A DNA stretch of 64,000 bases, taken from Parus major (taxonomy: Eukaryota; Chordata; Aves; Passeriformes; Paridae). Positions 1 through 14,100 of this stretch are shown here, piece after piece (the stretch's first letter is position 1; each line of letters opens with the position of its first letter). The position numbers and the translations under genes were made by a program. The DNA is taken from the NCBI RefSeq assembly GCF_001522545.3, contig NC_031773.1:19416302-19480301 (forward strand). The letters are read 5' to 3'. The notes under the pieces were generated by a model. The model searched no databases. It worked only from the letters and a program-made list of their open reading frames with translations, and was not told the origin of the DNA.

Positions 1-1860
1 CTTTGTGAGGGAGTATTTCCTGCTGCTTGCAATATGAAGCACTTCTATTTGCATAAAGTAAATGAGGTTCTCATGTCCTTCCAAAGAAAAGCTTCTGTTC
101 CTACTGGAGTCCCACTCTGAGGCTGTCCAAAGTCATTCTCTTGCTACAGAGAAGTGTTAAAAGATAATGAACAGTAGCCTTCTTGCCTCAGAGAAACGGT
201 GATTTCCTACATGGTTTGCCCTACAGCACCCTTGGAAACTTACAGAGAACAGATGATTACTCTTTGGACAAGATGTGACTGTGTTCCTGCAGTCAGTCTT
301 TATGTAAATGCCCATCCCTCCAGCCCTGAAGAAGTCAATGATATGTTGATTTTCAAAATAATAAGTATGATAAATTGTCATGCAACTGTGTGCTAATTTC
401 ACACAGGCCAGATCAGTCACTGGAAATAACTGTGATAAATACCCTCTCCCACTCACTTTATTGTGTGTGTACATGAAGGAATGTAGCTGAACAGCAGGCA
501 GGAGGGCTGCCTGATACCAGTGCTCACACTGATACAGCACCAGTATCATGGTACCAGCAACATGTGGGGAAACTCCTTCTTTTCTAGGGACAATTGAACA
601 TGGTTATGGGAGAGAGTGAGATAGGACAGATGGGGAATGATAAGTGTCATGAGTGGGGACAGGCTGAGAAACTCCTGAGGGGAGCATGGAGCTGCCAGAA
701 ATCTACAGGAGGGCATGCAGAAGCTTCCCCAAAGAAAGGGGGAACTTGATGAGGGCCACAGAAAATTTCCTGCAGTCCAGGAGGCTGATAAAAATTGTTG
801 ACCTAGAAAACAAGAATGGAAGTACCTACTCTGTGAGGTACAGTGAATAAGGGAAAGATTTGTTTGCAAAACCTTTTATTTTACTCTGTCTCGCCATATT
901 ATCCTTAGTTGGACATGCAAAAGTGACTTGTTTTAGTGTGTGTTTTAATAAATCAGTGATGCCGCAAGCTATTTTAGTGTCTTTAGTCTGGTCACTTTTA
1001 ACAGAAGAGTACAGTGGTTCCAATTTCAGAGTTATGGCCAGCTGAGAGCCTGTCACAATAATTTTTCAGTCACTCTCTCTCCTGTCCTGCTCACTTGCAC
1101 AAGGGCAAAAAGCAATGGCTTTGCAGAACCTATTAGCCTCTTCTGCACTGCTTTAGTACACTGCCTAAAGAAATAAAAGGAACACTTTATGACTCTCAGT
1201 ATTTATTTGGGTTTTACTGTGCAGAAATATAACCATCAGCCTTTTATATGGATAAGAATAAACTTAACTGCATGCAAAGTCACATAAAGAGATCTTAGCA
1301 GGAATGTAGAAATGTTTAGAGATTCTCATTGATATGCGTCTGTTCTTTGAATTAGATGAATGCAGACTCTGAATATTGAAAATGACTTAACTGTAAAAGA
1401 TAATGGACACTTTTTAGTGTCAGCGGAAATCACTGATCTGTCATCCCTGAAAAAAATCTACAAATATATTTTAGATCACAGATCCATCAAATTATTCAAA
1501 AGTAAATTACTTTAAAAAGTAAATTTTATAAAAAAATCTTAGAAACTTCTGAAAACTATGTTGATGACCTACAATGTTCACAAAATTTGAGGAAAAGAAG
1601 AAAATGTTGGGTCCCAAATCTGTCATTTTTGCTACTAGCATTTCATGTGCAGACTCTTTGAAGATTTCACAGCGAATTCAAATGTATGAATCTAATAACA
1701 GGCATGTCACTTGGTCCTACTATGCTGAAAGTGATCCTTCCTGCAAAGAAGTCTGAAACAGGCAGTATGTTCACACTTATGTTGTAGATAGAAAACCTCA
1801 AAGTTGTTTAGAAAGAGGGAGCAGAAACCTCATTTATAGTGCAAGTGAGAGAATTTGTGT

Positions 1861-2082
1861 CAGGGGAGGTTTAGGTTGAATGTTAGAAAAAGGTTCTTCC
1901 CCCAGAGGTGGTTGGGCACTGGAACTGCTGCCTGGGGAAGTGGTCACAGCACCAGCCTGACAGCGTTCAGTGCTCTCCTGCACATGGTGTGAGTCCTCAG
2001 GATGGTCCTGTGCCGGAACAGGATCTGGGCTCCATAATCCCTGTGGGTCCCCTTCAACTCAGCATATTCTGTGATTCTGTGA
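1861..2082 (+). mobile_element. CR1 LINE, 3' end fragment, plus strand
   Basis: The segment follows the 3' end of avian CR1 elements: a GGGGAGGTTTAGGTTG opening, a GGTTCTTCCCCCAGAGG-type block, a GGTTGGGCACTGGAACTGC block, and a GTGGTCACAGCACCAGCCTG block. It ends ATTCTGTGATTCTGTGA, the short tandem 8-base tail typical of CR1. The copy is 5'-truncated at about 220 bases, carries no reverse transcriptase, and holds small indels, so it is dead. The 63-codon open frame across it (1908-2099) is a by-product. Confidence 0.92.
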
Positions 2083-5000
2083 AATCAGCGTTTTTATAAT
2101 CCATCTCCAAAAGGAAGAAGAGAAATTGAGACTGGAGCTCTCTCTGTTCAGTACAGTCAACTCTACTGGAACACTAAGTGGCTAGCAAATTAGTCCCTAA
2201 AAAAATGCCACAGTTCTTTAATGGCAATGGTGTTTGCATTTGAAGATCCTGTGACTGTAATTTTGACGCCTGTAATTCCCAAGCAGTTCTTCACCAGAGA
2301 TCGTGGAATCACACAGGCCTTTTCCCTTGCAAAGAATGTAAGTAGCTAAGATGGTACTTGTAGAAACATTGATTCATATAAGATGAGGGTAGCAGTTGGG
2401 GACTCAGTGTAGACTGAGATTTCACCAAGCCTTGTTCCTCACAGATTTTTAATATAAATCTTGACTGCTTGTCCTCCTGATAAAAAACCCAAATATGTCA
2501 AAAAACAAAGAAGGGAGAGTATCTCTGATGAAAGAAGACTTTTTAGAAGAAGGGTCTGATCTGAACAGACCTGGGCTGAAGGCAGCAGTTTTACAGACTT
2601 AGCTTCCTCAATAAGACACTAAAGTTGTAGAGTGGTCAGAGAAGGAGGGTCAAGGGAAACAGAATTTCAGTAGTGGTAGAATTGTTCAAAAGTCTCATCA
2701 CTGATATAGATGCACCAGTTAATAACTAGGAGCAAAACAGTCAACTGACTGTTAAGTCCTGAGAATGTTTTATGTATTTTGTATATATCAAAACTGTGTT
2801 TCCTATTATTATTGAAGTATCCAAAGTTTTCCTTTGCTAAATGAAAGCCTAACCATAACTAGTTGTAGAAGCTGTCTAACACTGAGACCTCTTCTGCTCA
2901 AGGAGCAACACAAATTTAAGAGTGCCACAGTGTGTATGCTTGCTCTGTTAGTGATTTCTGAAGGGTCTCAGGAGTTGGCAATTATATTCTTAGAAAGCTG
3001 TGGGAGTCAGTTTGAAATCTAATAATACCAATGGATTGGAATTCCTTGAGTGGATCAGTATAAACAGTGCACAGAGGAACACAATTTCTGATCCAGGGAT
3101 TGAATCACAGGCATCAAACATTTCTTTCAATACATTGATCTCTGTGTCATCCCTGTCAAGTCAAGTACACAGGGTGACAATACAAAAGAAGTGAAGTAGG
3201 TAGGGTGACTGGAAGCAATAGATGAATTTAACACTTAAGCAGTTACTGGCAAACACTACATACCTGTCTTTCAGGAGAAAACTGGAAAAGTTTTAAAGAG
3301 GGTGAAGATTTTAAAGCATTTTAGAGAAGATTTTTTTTTTAACTAGACCAAGAAAGTATTGATTTTAAAATCCACAGCAAAGAGAAATTTCAAAAGAAAC
3401 AAATAAAACTAGGAAATGTAAACTTTTTTTTTTTAATTATTATATATTTAACTAGTTCATCTAAAAGGACAGGAAGAAAATAGAACACTTTCTTCAGTTT
3501 TTACAGAGGGTACTTAAGGTAGGAATCCAGTTGATAAACTCTTGCAGAAGATGATTCAAATATCTTAGATAGTTTAAAGATTAAAGTAGGTAATGTAAAC
3601 AGTAATTAAAGAATTGTAACATAACATATAGAATGTATTGTAGAATAGTGATTATATCCTTTGCTTAAGAATTTTGTCCTAAATGGATTCAGTTAACAAG
3701 CACTCATTTATTCACCTATTTACTTTCACCTATAAATAGTAACTGTCACATGGATACAGAGTACAATATTTACGTAGGATGACTTTTAAAATGCCAGAGC
3801 ATAAGAACAGTTATTTGTGCCAAGATTATTTTTCTTATTCTTTCTCCAGAATATTACATTTTTATTTTATTCTTAAGTTTTGTTATTATGTTCTTATTCT
3901 GTTTAATTAATGTTAGTTCTGTAACTGTCTAAAGGGCTCATGAAGAATTAATTTTGAAGCACTTTTTATCTGCCTAGGGGTTACTGTAATCTTCCACATC
4001 CCATTAGCAGTAGCCTTCATAGTCTTCTTCTCCTGAAGACAGTATGGCTACCTCTGCAGCTTTTGAAGCTTCTGTATCTCTGATTTTCTGCAATGCTGCT
4101 TGAAAGATGGAAATGTCAAGCTGGATGACAGCTAATGAACTGAGTGTTCAGTAGTTCATCACACTGGTTTTACCAGAAGTCATTTAGCAACAAATTTGAA
4201 ATAATTATCTTTGGTAGCATGAAATCACTTGCCTTCTCTGACAGAAGAATTGACACTAGTCAGACTGGCAACTGGCACTGGAAGGGGCAAACACTTTGTG
4301 TGGAGTCGCAAAGTGTTCTGTGAAAAAACTCCTAGCATCATTGTGGATGAATTTGTGATGAATCTGATCTCTGCAGCTTTGGCCCCAGTGAAGACTCAAA
4401 GACATCTGCTCTTCAGCTTTTGTGAGTTACTCCCGTTGACTGAAGTTTTTGTTAGGTAAGGATTTAAACATGTATCTGTCATTTTAAGACATGGGGAACT
4501 CTTCACAGCTTATCAGTGCTCGTGTGGGAGACCTGTTGTGCACCTTGGGCCAGAAGGAAAATAGGATTTAGTTCAATGCTAAGCACCTGTGTTTGAACAC
4601 CTTGAGTACTGTGAGGTGCTTGTTAGTTTGCTCAGGAGAGAGGAGATTGATTTTTCTAGATAAGAGGTTTACCAAACCATTGTTTGTGTGTTCCCTGGAC
4701 CACACAAAACATTTCTGTGTGTCCACCAGCAAACAGAGACTGCAGCTGGGAGTGTTCTCCTCACTCTGGGCACCAGAGCAGCTGCTGCCAGCTCCCCCTC
4801 ATGCTTGTGAGCAGTGTCTCAGCTCCTGCTGGATCCTGCCTAGAATGAGGGAAAGAGGTGATTTGGTGCTGTGCATTCATGTTCCAATCATGAAACTATC
4901 CAGAGTGGCTGCAAGCACCAGTGTGTGAGGGAAGGATGACACTGCACTGATCTCAGGAATATTTTGCTTTGAGATTTCTGTTACACTTCTCTGGAGCAAT

Positions 5001-6784
5001 GCATTTCCAGTCACCTGTTGCTCACATCCTTTTCTGCTGACAGAACGATGTATCATGCTCAGTACCAACACTGATATGATTCCTAATGGGACAATATCAT
5101 TATCTTCCTAAATGAGTAAGCAGATTCTGACTATCATGTCAGTTTTATGGCCACAGCACATCATGGGGGAGGCTAAAGAATCCATCTTATACATGATTAC
5201 AAGAAAATGAGGTAATTGAACTGAAATTTTATTTGAGGTACCTTAATCAAAATACAAAAATATGATTGTCTTATTATGTTTACCTGACATTTTTCATAAT
5301 TTTATTTGGAAAGCAGAGACTGATTTCACACAGTGAAAAAATGTTTTTGTTTGAAAGGCTTGGCAAGCCTACCTAAAAGAAAGCACATTAAGAGAAAATT
5401 ACACTTTAAAAGAGGCTGTTCCATGCACTTTCTTGTGCACTGAGGTCTGATGTTGAACATTTTCTCATTTTATAAGTTGGAAGCTTTATGGATAATTATC
5501 AAAAGGTATTTTTCATTGAAATTTCATTCTTCACAAGAACTACAATGTTTTTACTATGTGGAAATATAAAAATATACATCAAAGAAAATGACCTTACATT
5601 ATACTGGTTCCTGTTCTGTGGTATGGCAGCAATCTTCAATTACTCATAACAATCAGAAAAAAATATCTGTGTAAGATAAAAGCTCAGAGGAGATCTCATG
5701 GGTCACTGATTTAAATTCCTGGTAAATGCAGACTCTTAGATCACAGAATCTAATTTATGAATTTGATTTTTTTTTTTTCCAACTATAAAGTTTCCTCCAT
5801 CTCTCTGTTTTGCATGATCTGAGGAACTGGGATGTTGGAGCACTCCAAATGCAGCTCCCATGGACAAAGAACACTCTTTTTTCAATTTTCTATATTCTAT
5901 TTTATGACTCATGACTCAAGCACTCCCTGCTTCATGGGAGTGGTCTTCTCCAAGTGCAAGACTTTGCACTTCAAACGAATCAAATCACAAGAATCAAAAA
6001 CTTTATTGATGTAAAATACTAATTTCTATTTTTTATTTATATAAAATTCTGAATCAAATTTCCAGTGAGTTTTTTGCATTAAAAATGTTATGATTATTTT
6101 GCTAATGAATGAGAAAATGCTTGGAAAGGGTATCAGTGACTATAAAATTTCTATTTCCTTACTCTTTTTCGGAACTTTATTTAGGTGATGAAAAAAAATC
6201 AGGACATTGCAGTGCAAATTATGCAATTACACTACCAAAGAAGGGATGTATCACCCCAGTTCACTTTAGGAAAGAATTGCCCTGACATAGACATATAGTC
6301 ACAGGCCAGAAGAAATGTTTTTTTTTTTCATGTTTGATGTTCAGAACAAGGAGGGATACTACTACACAAGCATGGATTTGAGTGTGACTAATACAGAGGG
6401 ATGCATCTCCTTTCTTCAAATTAACACATTCAGAGCTTGAATTTTTTCTCAGGTGATATAGATACAATTTTGCAGGTACAGATCTATTTCATTCACATCA
6501 TGCCTATTCCTGTTCATGATGCTACTGTCACATTTATTGCTTTGTCTTTTCTCTCAACATTGAATGTTTTGAAAAATATGATCACTACAGTCATTTCCTC
6601 TTACAAGTCATTATTCTTCTGTTTTTATTTCCCTTAGCTACATGGGCATTTTTATGCCCCTATCCCTCCAATTTTTATATTTCCTTCATCCTGCCTGAAC
6701 TTTTGTTTTCCTGGTTTTATTAGAGCTTCAGGGCTGTCTAGGTTGTGTAGATAGGAAATGTGCATCGGCAAAGAAATAGAGTGG

Positions 6785-6836
6785 GGTGTGTGTGTGTGAG
6801 TGAGTGTGGGTGTGTGTGGGTGTGTGTGGGTGTGTC
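6785..6836 (+). repeat. (TG)n-rich microsatellite
   Basis: GT dinucleotides interrupted by GTGGG and GAGTGAG units over about 50 bases. The open frame on the other strand (6738-7094) is Thr/His-rich because of it. Confidence 0.9.
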
Positions 6837-8066
6837 TATGAGGAAAAAATATGCTTTAAAGTGAAGATCACTCAATATAGTATTTCTAACTGCATTTGTT
6901 ACTGAGAAATAGAAAGAAGGAAGATGTGATGTGATGTATGTCAGCAACAGTTGAAGAACAGAATTCAGGGTGTTAGATAATACAGGACACCAAAGTTCAT
7001 CTTTGCTTGTTTCCCTTTCCTTGAGCATGACTCTGCTCTTTCCATGATGATTGATTTCAGTGCTACAGCTTAAATTCATTTGAGTTATATGCATATATGG
7101 GCATTAATTAAGTCTCATTTCTGGTTTTTAGCTCTTATCAGTGGAAGTCCTTTTTTAAATGAAAGTTGAGATTCTCAACTCATAATGTAATTCCCAAAGT
7201 TGGTGACCTAATCTCAAACCTATAGTCCATAAAAGCTCACCTGGTCCTGCATGACACAGTCGTGTTTTTGTCTTTTATGTTTACGTCTTTCTTCAGTAAG
7301 ATAGTTCTATTTTGACATACAGATGATTTGCAAAACATGAAAAAGCCATTGCTACAATTTAATTCGTATTTGTTTATACATATTAATTATGTACCCCTTA
7401 GCTCATAAATATGAGAAGTTTTAAATGAGATTTATCTTAGCAGAACTTTGTCGTTGTTTTTTTTTTTTAGAAAAGGTTAAATCATTAGCAGGATTTTGCA
7501 AATTTACATAACTGCTTCTTTTTTCATTTTATATTTTCTTGTTGCTATGGTTTAACATTTTCAGTCTGCAATGTTTATTTTACATTTGAAGCAAGTTGTC
7601 ATCTATTGTGGTGTATACCTGATACCCAGAATAAACAACAAGTCAAAGGAATAAATTTTTCCCTTAGAATTCAGTTGTCTTATAAAATGCTGGAAATTCT
7701 GATCTGTAAATTTATGCAGGAATTATACTGTGTTTATCACTGGCAAGAGTCTTTCAGACATAGCAGCCACTTGTCTTCTTAATGATAATTCCTGCTTATA
7801 AGCACACTCACAGCAGGTTGGGGGATATTTACAGCTCTGCATTTTTGTGCTCTCTATAGTCACCTAAATGAGCAAGTTTAATTCTCTGAACTAAATAGGA
7901 CTAGTTACAAGAATGAAATTCTTCTATGGGAAACTGCCTGAGTGATTAGATATGATACTGCCCCAAATACAGTAAGCTTACCTTCCTTTTCCAACTCAAA
8001 CACTTTTGAACACTTCATGTTCTTTCTGCTCTCATCCTACTATCTAATTTTCCTTCTTCAAGCTGG

Positions 8067-8109
8067 TTTTTTTTTGTTTTTTTTTTTGGTTTGTTTGTTT
8101 GTTTATTTA
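8067..8109 (+). repeat. T-rich tract with (TTTG)n
   Basis: Two runs of T separated by single G, then four TTTG units. It could be the reverse-strand tail of an old retroposed sequence, but no element is recognisable beside it. Confidence 0.8.
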
Positions 8110-11100
8110 ATTTTGAAAGAAGGTAGTTTTCCAGGAGATTTTTCAAATGTTTAACATATACCTATGGAAGTGCAGGGATGCTTGAGTTAACAGCCCACCA
8201 AGAATAGGGGCAATATACCAATATTACTCCAGCAAATAGATAGATAACAAACTAATATATTCGAGGTCACATCCCAGGTGAAAACCTGGGGATGAAACTA
8301 CTGTACAGCAAGGAGCAACAGCACCACCAGCAGGTGCTGAAAGAAAAAAGCAGTTTTAGAATATTCAACCTTGAAGATGAAGCAAAATGGAAGAAGATGC
8401 CAATGGACAGTTCTGGCTCATTCCTCCACTCAGTGTTGTAATTGGCTGCTGCTGCTTTTGGCAGCTGATTGTGTTTATAGCTATTGCAGATTTCTAAGTG
8501 AGCTGTTTTTAATCATTAGGATCATGTATATTCCTCTTTCTGGGCATGGACGTGGTTATATTAGGAGGCTGAGCATTTTGCTGGGCTTATGAGGATTTTC
8601 AAAGGGATGTACCACTTTCTTTTTCGGTACCACTTTTCCTTCTTTAAAATTATTTTTTTGTGACTATAAGTATTATGTACTGGTTTTAAGTTCTAATGTT
8701 GTCTGGAACTTCACTGCAATAATGTAATCTGAAAAAAAAACCAACCCCACTTTAACAGTAGAAACAGGTTCTAAAATATATAGCATCCCTTTTAGTACAT
8801 AGGACATGGTATTTTTTTCCTCAGTTCTAACAAGCTGTGAATCAGAATGGCAGCATTCATATAATTTAAACTCAGATGCAGATTTACAACCAATAATTTC
8901 ATATGTTTAAGTAGCACAGAAATCTATAACAGCATCTTGAACTACAGTACTCAAGAGTTCCTCCCACTGTTAGCTGTATCCTTGCTGCTATTCAGTTTGC
9001 TCTTCAGCCTCGCAGCACAGTTCAATTTCTTCTTCCTTCTTCCACTGCATCTGCTACAATCCATCTCTCATTAACTTATTTTCTCCTTTTCTCTTCTTCT
9101 CTTTAGCATCCTGCTAATGCCTGTCTTCATTCCAGCAGTCTCTCTACAGATGAACTGACTGGCAGATTTTTTTCCCTGAGTGCTCCAGACTAATCTGATC
9201 TGCACAGCCAGCTATCATCAGTATGCTCTCAAGTACTGCATGCTGGGTGCCAATGTGTAATCTGTGCAAAAAATACCATTTTGTTTTATGTTTAATATAG
9301 ACTAGAGAGTAGAAAAAGGCAATGGATTCTCAGAGATCTGCCAATTTCACTGAAACAGTCTTAATAACTGAATGCCTTCTGGAATTGATTTCATTTGAAT
9401 TTTTTTTCAGAAGTCTCTGTAACTGTCACTCTTTGGGGGGCACACAGCTTCCCATAACACTGAAAGCTGCAGAAAGAGACGATTTCTGCCCTTCCTCTCT
9501 TAAAGTTTGAGTCTTTGCATTTTGTTTTCCTAAATATAAAATACTTTGATAACAGTGCTACTGTTATCCACCACCAACAGTATCTGTGCAGCACTACTTG
9601 TTTGACCTTCAGACACTGCAACTTTCAGGATTTAACTGAAAACATTTTTTTTTTCTGCAAAGTACCATAATTTCCTGGACCTTAGATTTTATTTTTTGTA
9701 TTTATATTTTCTTATTTTTACTTTGATGATTGAAGTTATGTTATTACATGCTAATATAAAAGTGACACAATGAATGTCTTACAGGGCCTCTATCACTGAA
9801 ATGACACATAAAGAGGAACAGGATAGATTCATGAAGTTATCAAGATTACTTTTCTTTTGTCCTATTCATTAAAAAAATACACCTGATAATTCAACTTCTC
9901 CATTGTGACTCAGTCTTTTCAACATTTATTTCCATCCATTTGTTGCAGAAACTACAATTTCCATTCTCCATGAAGGTAGACCAGACACATTTAAAATCAT
10001 ACTTGATAGCTCTGTATTTTGTGTCTGAATTTCTTGGAGCTGCATTTGAGACCTGAATATCCAATTTCCAGGAGAATGACTGGTCAAGAGGCTTCTCTAA
10101 AACTACCTGTAGTTTTACAGATGTCAGTCTATATGTGAGAAGACTAAACAATCTGAATTTTCAGAGAAAGTTTATGGTTCTTGAAAGGAAAGAGAGCCCT
10201 GTGGGGTTGATTTCACATTTTTCCTGTTATCCATACCTTTGGACAGATTAGTGAGGTGATTGATGGAGAAGGGCTATATGTCAATCTGGTTTATGAAGTA
10301 TCTTCACTGATGTGTAATTTCTCTGATAAAAAAAGGAGACAAAATATTACAGAGGGTAGGGTTTGTTAACAGGGCTTCTCAAAAGGTGCCTAGAATTTCA
10401 CTAATGTATTGCCAAAGTATTTTTGTTATACAGCATTTTGTGCCCAAAATAACTCCAGGTTTTGGATCAGAACAATGCCATGTTACAGCTTTGTATCACA
10501 ATAGTGACAATATGATTGAAATAGAATTCTCCCTTAAGGAGAGGTGCTCACTTAAAAATCCATTCTTGCATTAGATCAAGAGAAGATAAACAGTAAAAGT
10601 GCAAAGAGCCTCCACTTCAGACACTAGTCTCAGGTGCAGTCATGGTCTGGCAGAGATGTGAAAAAGCTGCCAAGTTCTGTCTTTTTTCTTTTCAATTATA
10701 GGAAATAAGTTTTTTAGCTGAGCCCCGTAGAACCTCACCAAGTTATGCATATGCTGAAGATATTTAAAATAAATAAAAAAAATAAAAGACTTGGCATCCA
10801 AATGAGTCTATAATTTACAAAACTTGATTGCTGCATGTTTATTAAGAATTTGAAACTCCATACAGAAGTTTAATAAATTAGTAATTGATGATAAACAGTG
10901 CCATTTGGTAAAAACAGGGTCCTCTAACTGATCTTAGAGTGAGTCAGGACAAGAGGCACCACATTATTTTTTGCTGTCTAGTAATCAAAGACAGAATATT
11001 AGTGAGGAAAGTACTCTGTTTAACATTTAAGTGGAGTGCAAATTGAACTATTTTATGTTGAAAAGGACTAATTCTTGACCTACTCTGCATCTCACCCTTG

Positions 11101-14100
11101 TGAACAGTGTAAGGCTGACACATTTGGTACCAACTTGTCTACTCTTGATAATTCCTTTACTATTAGCTCTCCTACACACTCATCAGAGATGGTTCCAGAA
11201 TCATCACAATTTTCAATTGCCACACTTACTGCATTTCCTTCTTCCATAATCATAGAAAAAAATAGAAATTCTTTTGAGATGAGTAATAAACAATACTAGT
11301 CAGTATGTTTGCTGTGGTTAATAGCTTAGTTAATTGTTTTGATTAGCTCTAGGTCTTTGCAAAGAAAGTAAATATTATCTTTGCATAACACTTCATTTAA
11401 CTTTGACAGCATATTCACATATCAGTGTTCAGTGCAATTTAGTTAAGTGTGGCTGAGCTTCTTTCTCCCTCTATCAAAGCTAAATAGATGGCACTAGAAT
11501 TTTTGCAAGAGCTTTTGTCTGCCTCAGGTACCATCGCTGCTCTGCAGTAGAAAGCAGCCATAAACTCAACTCAGCTGCCTGCTTATGGATTCATCCTACA
11601 GAATCCTTGGGACGCTACTGAGACAACAGTATTTTACTTGGGATGAAGACTTGGGGAAGGTGAAGTGTTCATGGGTTACTTCTCATTCTGTGTTCCTTAA
11701 CATAGGGAAAACAGCAGCAACTTCTTAGTTGTGCCAGACCAACGCTTTTGGGAGACCAGGGAAGCTGTAGGGGTTCATGGGAGTACCTCAGCTACTGGGG
11801 ATCTGAGCCTTTTTCCAGATAGTTCTTTTTGCCATAGTTTGTGTCAGTCTAAATAATCCATTCAGGATGGGAATAGGGAGGAAAGGAATGAAAATTTCAG
11901 CACTTCAATACACTAAAAAGCTATGTGCTTATCACTCACCTTGTTTCTATATGTAGTACAACTACATTGACTTTTACAGAACTGGAATCTTTACACAGAA
12001 TCCTGTTATAAAAAAGAAGGTTAATTACACTGTCTTTCTGCTAAAAGTCCTTATTCCTCTGGGAGAGTACACAGGGAAACAGAATGCAAATGTGTGTATA
12101 TATATGTATACATATATTTACTATAGCATTCAGAGCACCGTGGCTGAATTATCTAGACCACTGAATCTGAAAGAAACTTGTTAGTGAGGAAGGTGGGTAT
12201 TTTAAGGATATGTCAGATACCATAGAGGGAATAGTCTCTTTTTCTCTGCTCTTTACTGATTTTCTATATTCCCTGTAAGTCTAAGTCTGTGGAAGTAATG
12301 AAATGGGGATGGTGTAATTGCTTTCCTTAAGTGTCTCATCTTGACTGTGAACTTGAGATGAATCCAAACCAGTAATAAATGTAATAGCCTTGTGGAGTAA
12401 AGACAGGTGAAGTGAAATCCCTCCCACCTGAAGAACACGCTGTGTATGTCTCCTGATTGGATAGAGTGGATACACCCAGCCCTGTGTCATTGACATCTGT
12501 AATGCATTCTTGGCTCATTCTGGTCTTTTGAAGGCAAACTCTGGTTTATTTATGTCATAACTTTGATTCATTATCAAGTCAGAAGGAAATACAGAGACAT
12601 TTATACGGCTGTGTAAAATTTGTGGTTTTTTCCAATTTTTAATTTTTCCTTCCTAATCTTTTTGCTTGCCTTTACCCATCACAATCTCTGACATATGTGC
12701 CTCACTGAAAACCACAAAGGAAGCTAATATTGTGATATAGATGAGAAAGAACCATGATACTTACTTTTTGACAGTCATATTTTCCAAATCTCAAGTGAAA
12801 GTGAAGCATAGCATGCTTCACATAACACTCCATCATTAAATAAGGAAGTTCTAATGAAAATAATTGAGCAATGACTGCCCTTTCTGTGTCACTTTTGTAT
12901 GGCCCATTAATTCTGGCAAGTCTGTGTAGGAGTCACTATTATCAACTTCACAAAGATAATCAAGCATTAATCTTAAATCAGTAATTCATTATTTTAAAAC
13001 TCATTTTATGACTAGTCAGTTGACTTATATGATCTAATAGGGTACTTCTTGATTTTAATGAGTGAGAAATTTTATTTTAGAACTGAGTGAAATGAGAGAC
13101 CTGTCAATATATTTTAATAATGCTTCTCTTATAAGCATAATCTTAATAATTAGAAATTATTCTAAGAGAAAAAAATTATCTTTCCCTGTTTCATTTTGGA
13201 ATGGAGAAATAGTATGCCTCTAAAATACTGTAAAACTATTTGTGTTAATTTAAGCTGAAGATATTTCAGTAATAATTTCAGTAAAAGCTGAACTACCTGC
13301 TTGTTCACAATATGTCATGTAAAAGGCTGGACTTGCTGTTTATTTTACTGAATTTGTCAGAAATGTGTCATATAAAGGCTAGCTAAAATACAACTAGTAA
13401 ATCACCTAAAGTCAGGAATTAGACTACTGAAGTGTCCTTGATAGAGTTTATTTTAAGTCACCATAGGTGTCATGCAGTACTTAGATATGACTCAGCCTTG
13501 CATAATTTTGTTTTCAAAAATTCTTCCTAGTAAAGACCAAATTTTGCTCATTCTGAAGCTAGACAACTTTGGGATCAATTTTTCAGGCAGCCTTATGAGA
13601 ATTTTGGGCCTCTTATGGCTATTTATAACCGAATGTTTTACTGGGAAACTTGAAAAACTTAAACTTCAAGGAGACATGATACTAGTTTTAGTGTATTTCT
13701 CTGAAATTGTATGACAGATATGTGCTGAGAGAGCTTAGAAGCAAAATTTCTAAAATTTGCAAAGTCATTTTTATTAGGGCTGAATGTAAACCACTGTCCA
13801 TATTTGAAGTAGTCTATCTCTTCTTTTGAGGTATAGGGTCAGATGTCTTGATAACATTTTTCTGACAGGTTGATAAAGTTGTAGGCTTGTGATGAAGGAC
13901 ACTATTCAGAAGACTGCATTGGGACTCACCAGCTATCAGTGATTTCCCCACTTGTACCAACAAGCAGGCTCTTAGGTTAAAAAAAAATGAGGACTCTGAA
14001 ATGAAGCTAAATGCAAACTCTCTCTCTCCTGCTGGAATATACTTATATTAGTACTGCATTATATCTGTCATACAAATCTTACTAACTAGACTGTTATTGT

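Noticed and set aside
157..549. 130-codon open frame on the minus strand
   Set aside because: No recognisable domain, a composition typical of translated non-coding DNA, and no splice or promoter context.
9027..9106. Long pyrimidine tract ending TTTAG, resembling a splice acceptor
   Set aside because: No open, family-like coding sequence follows, and GRM8 protein similarity is absent.
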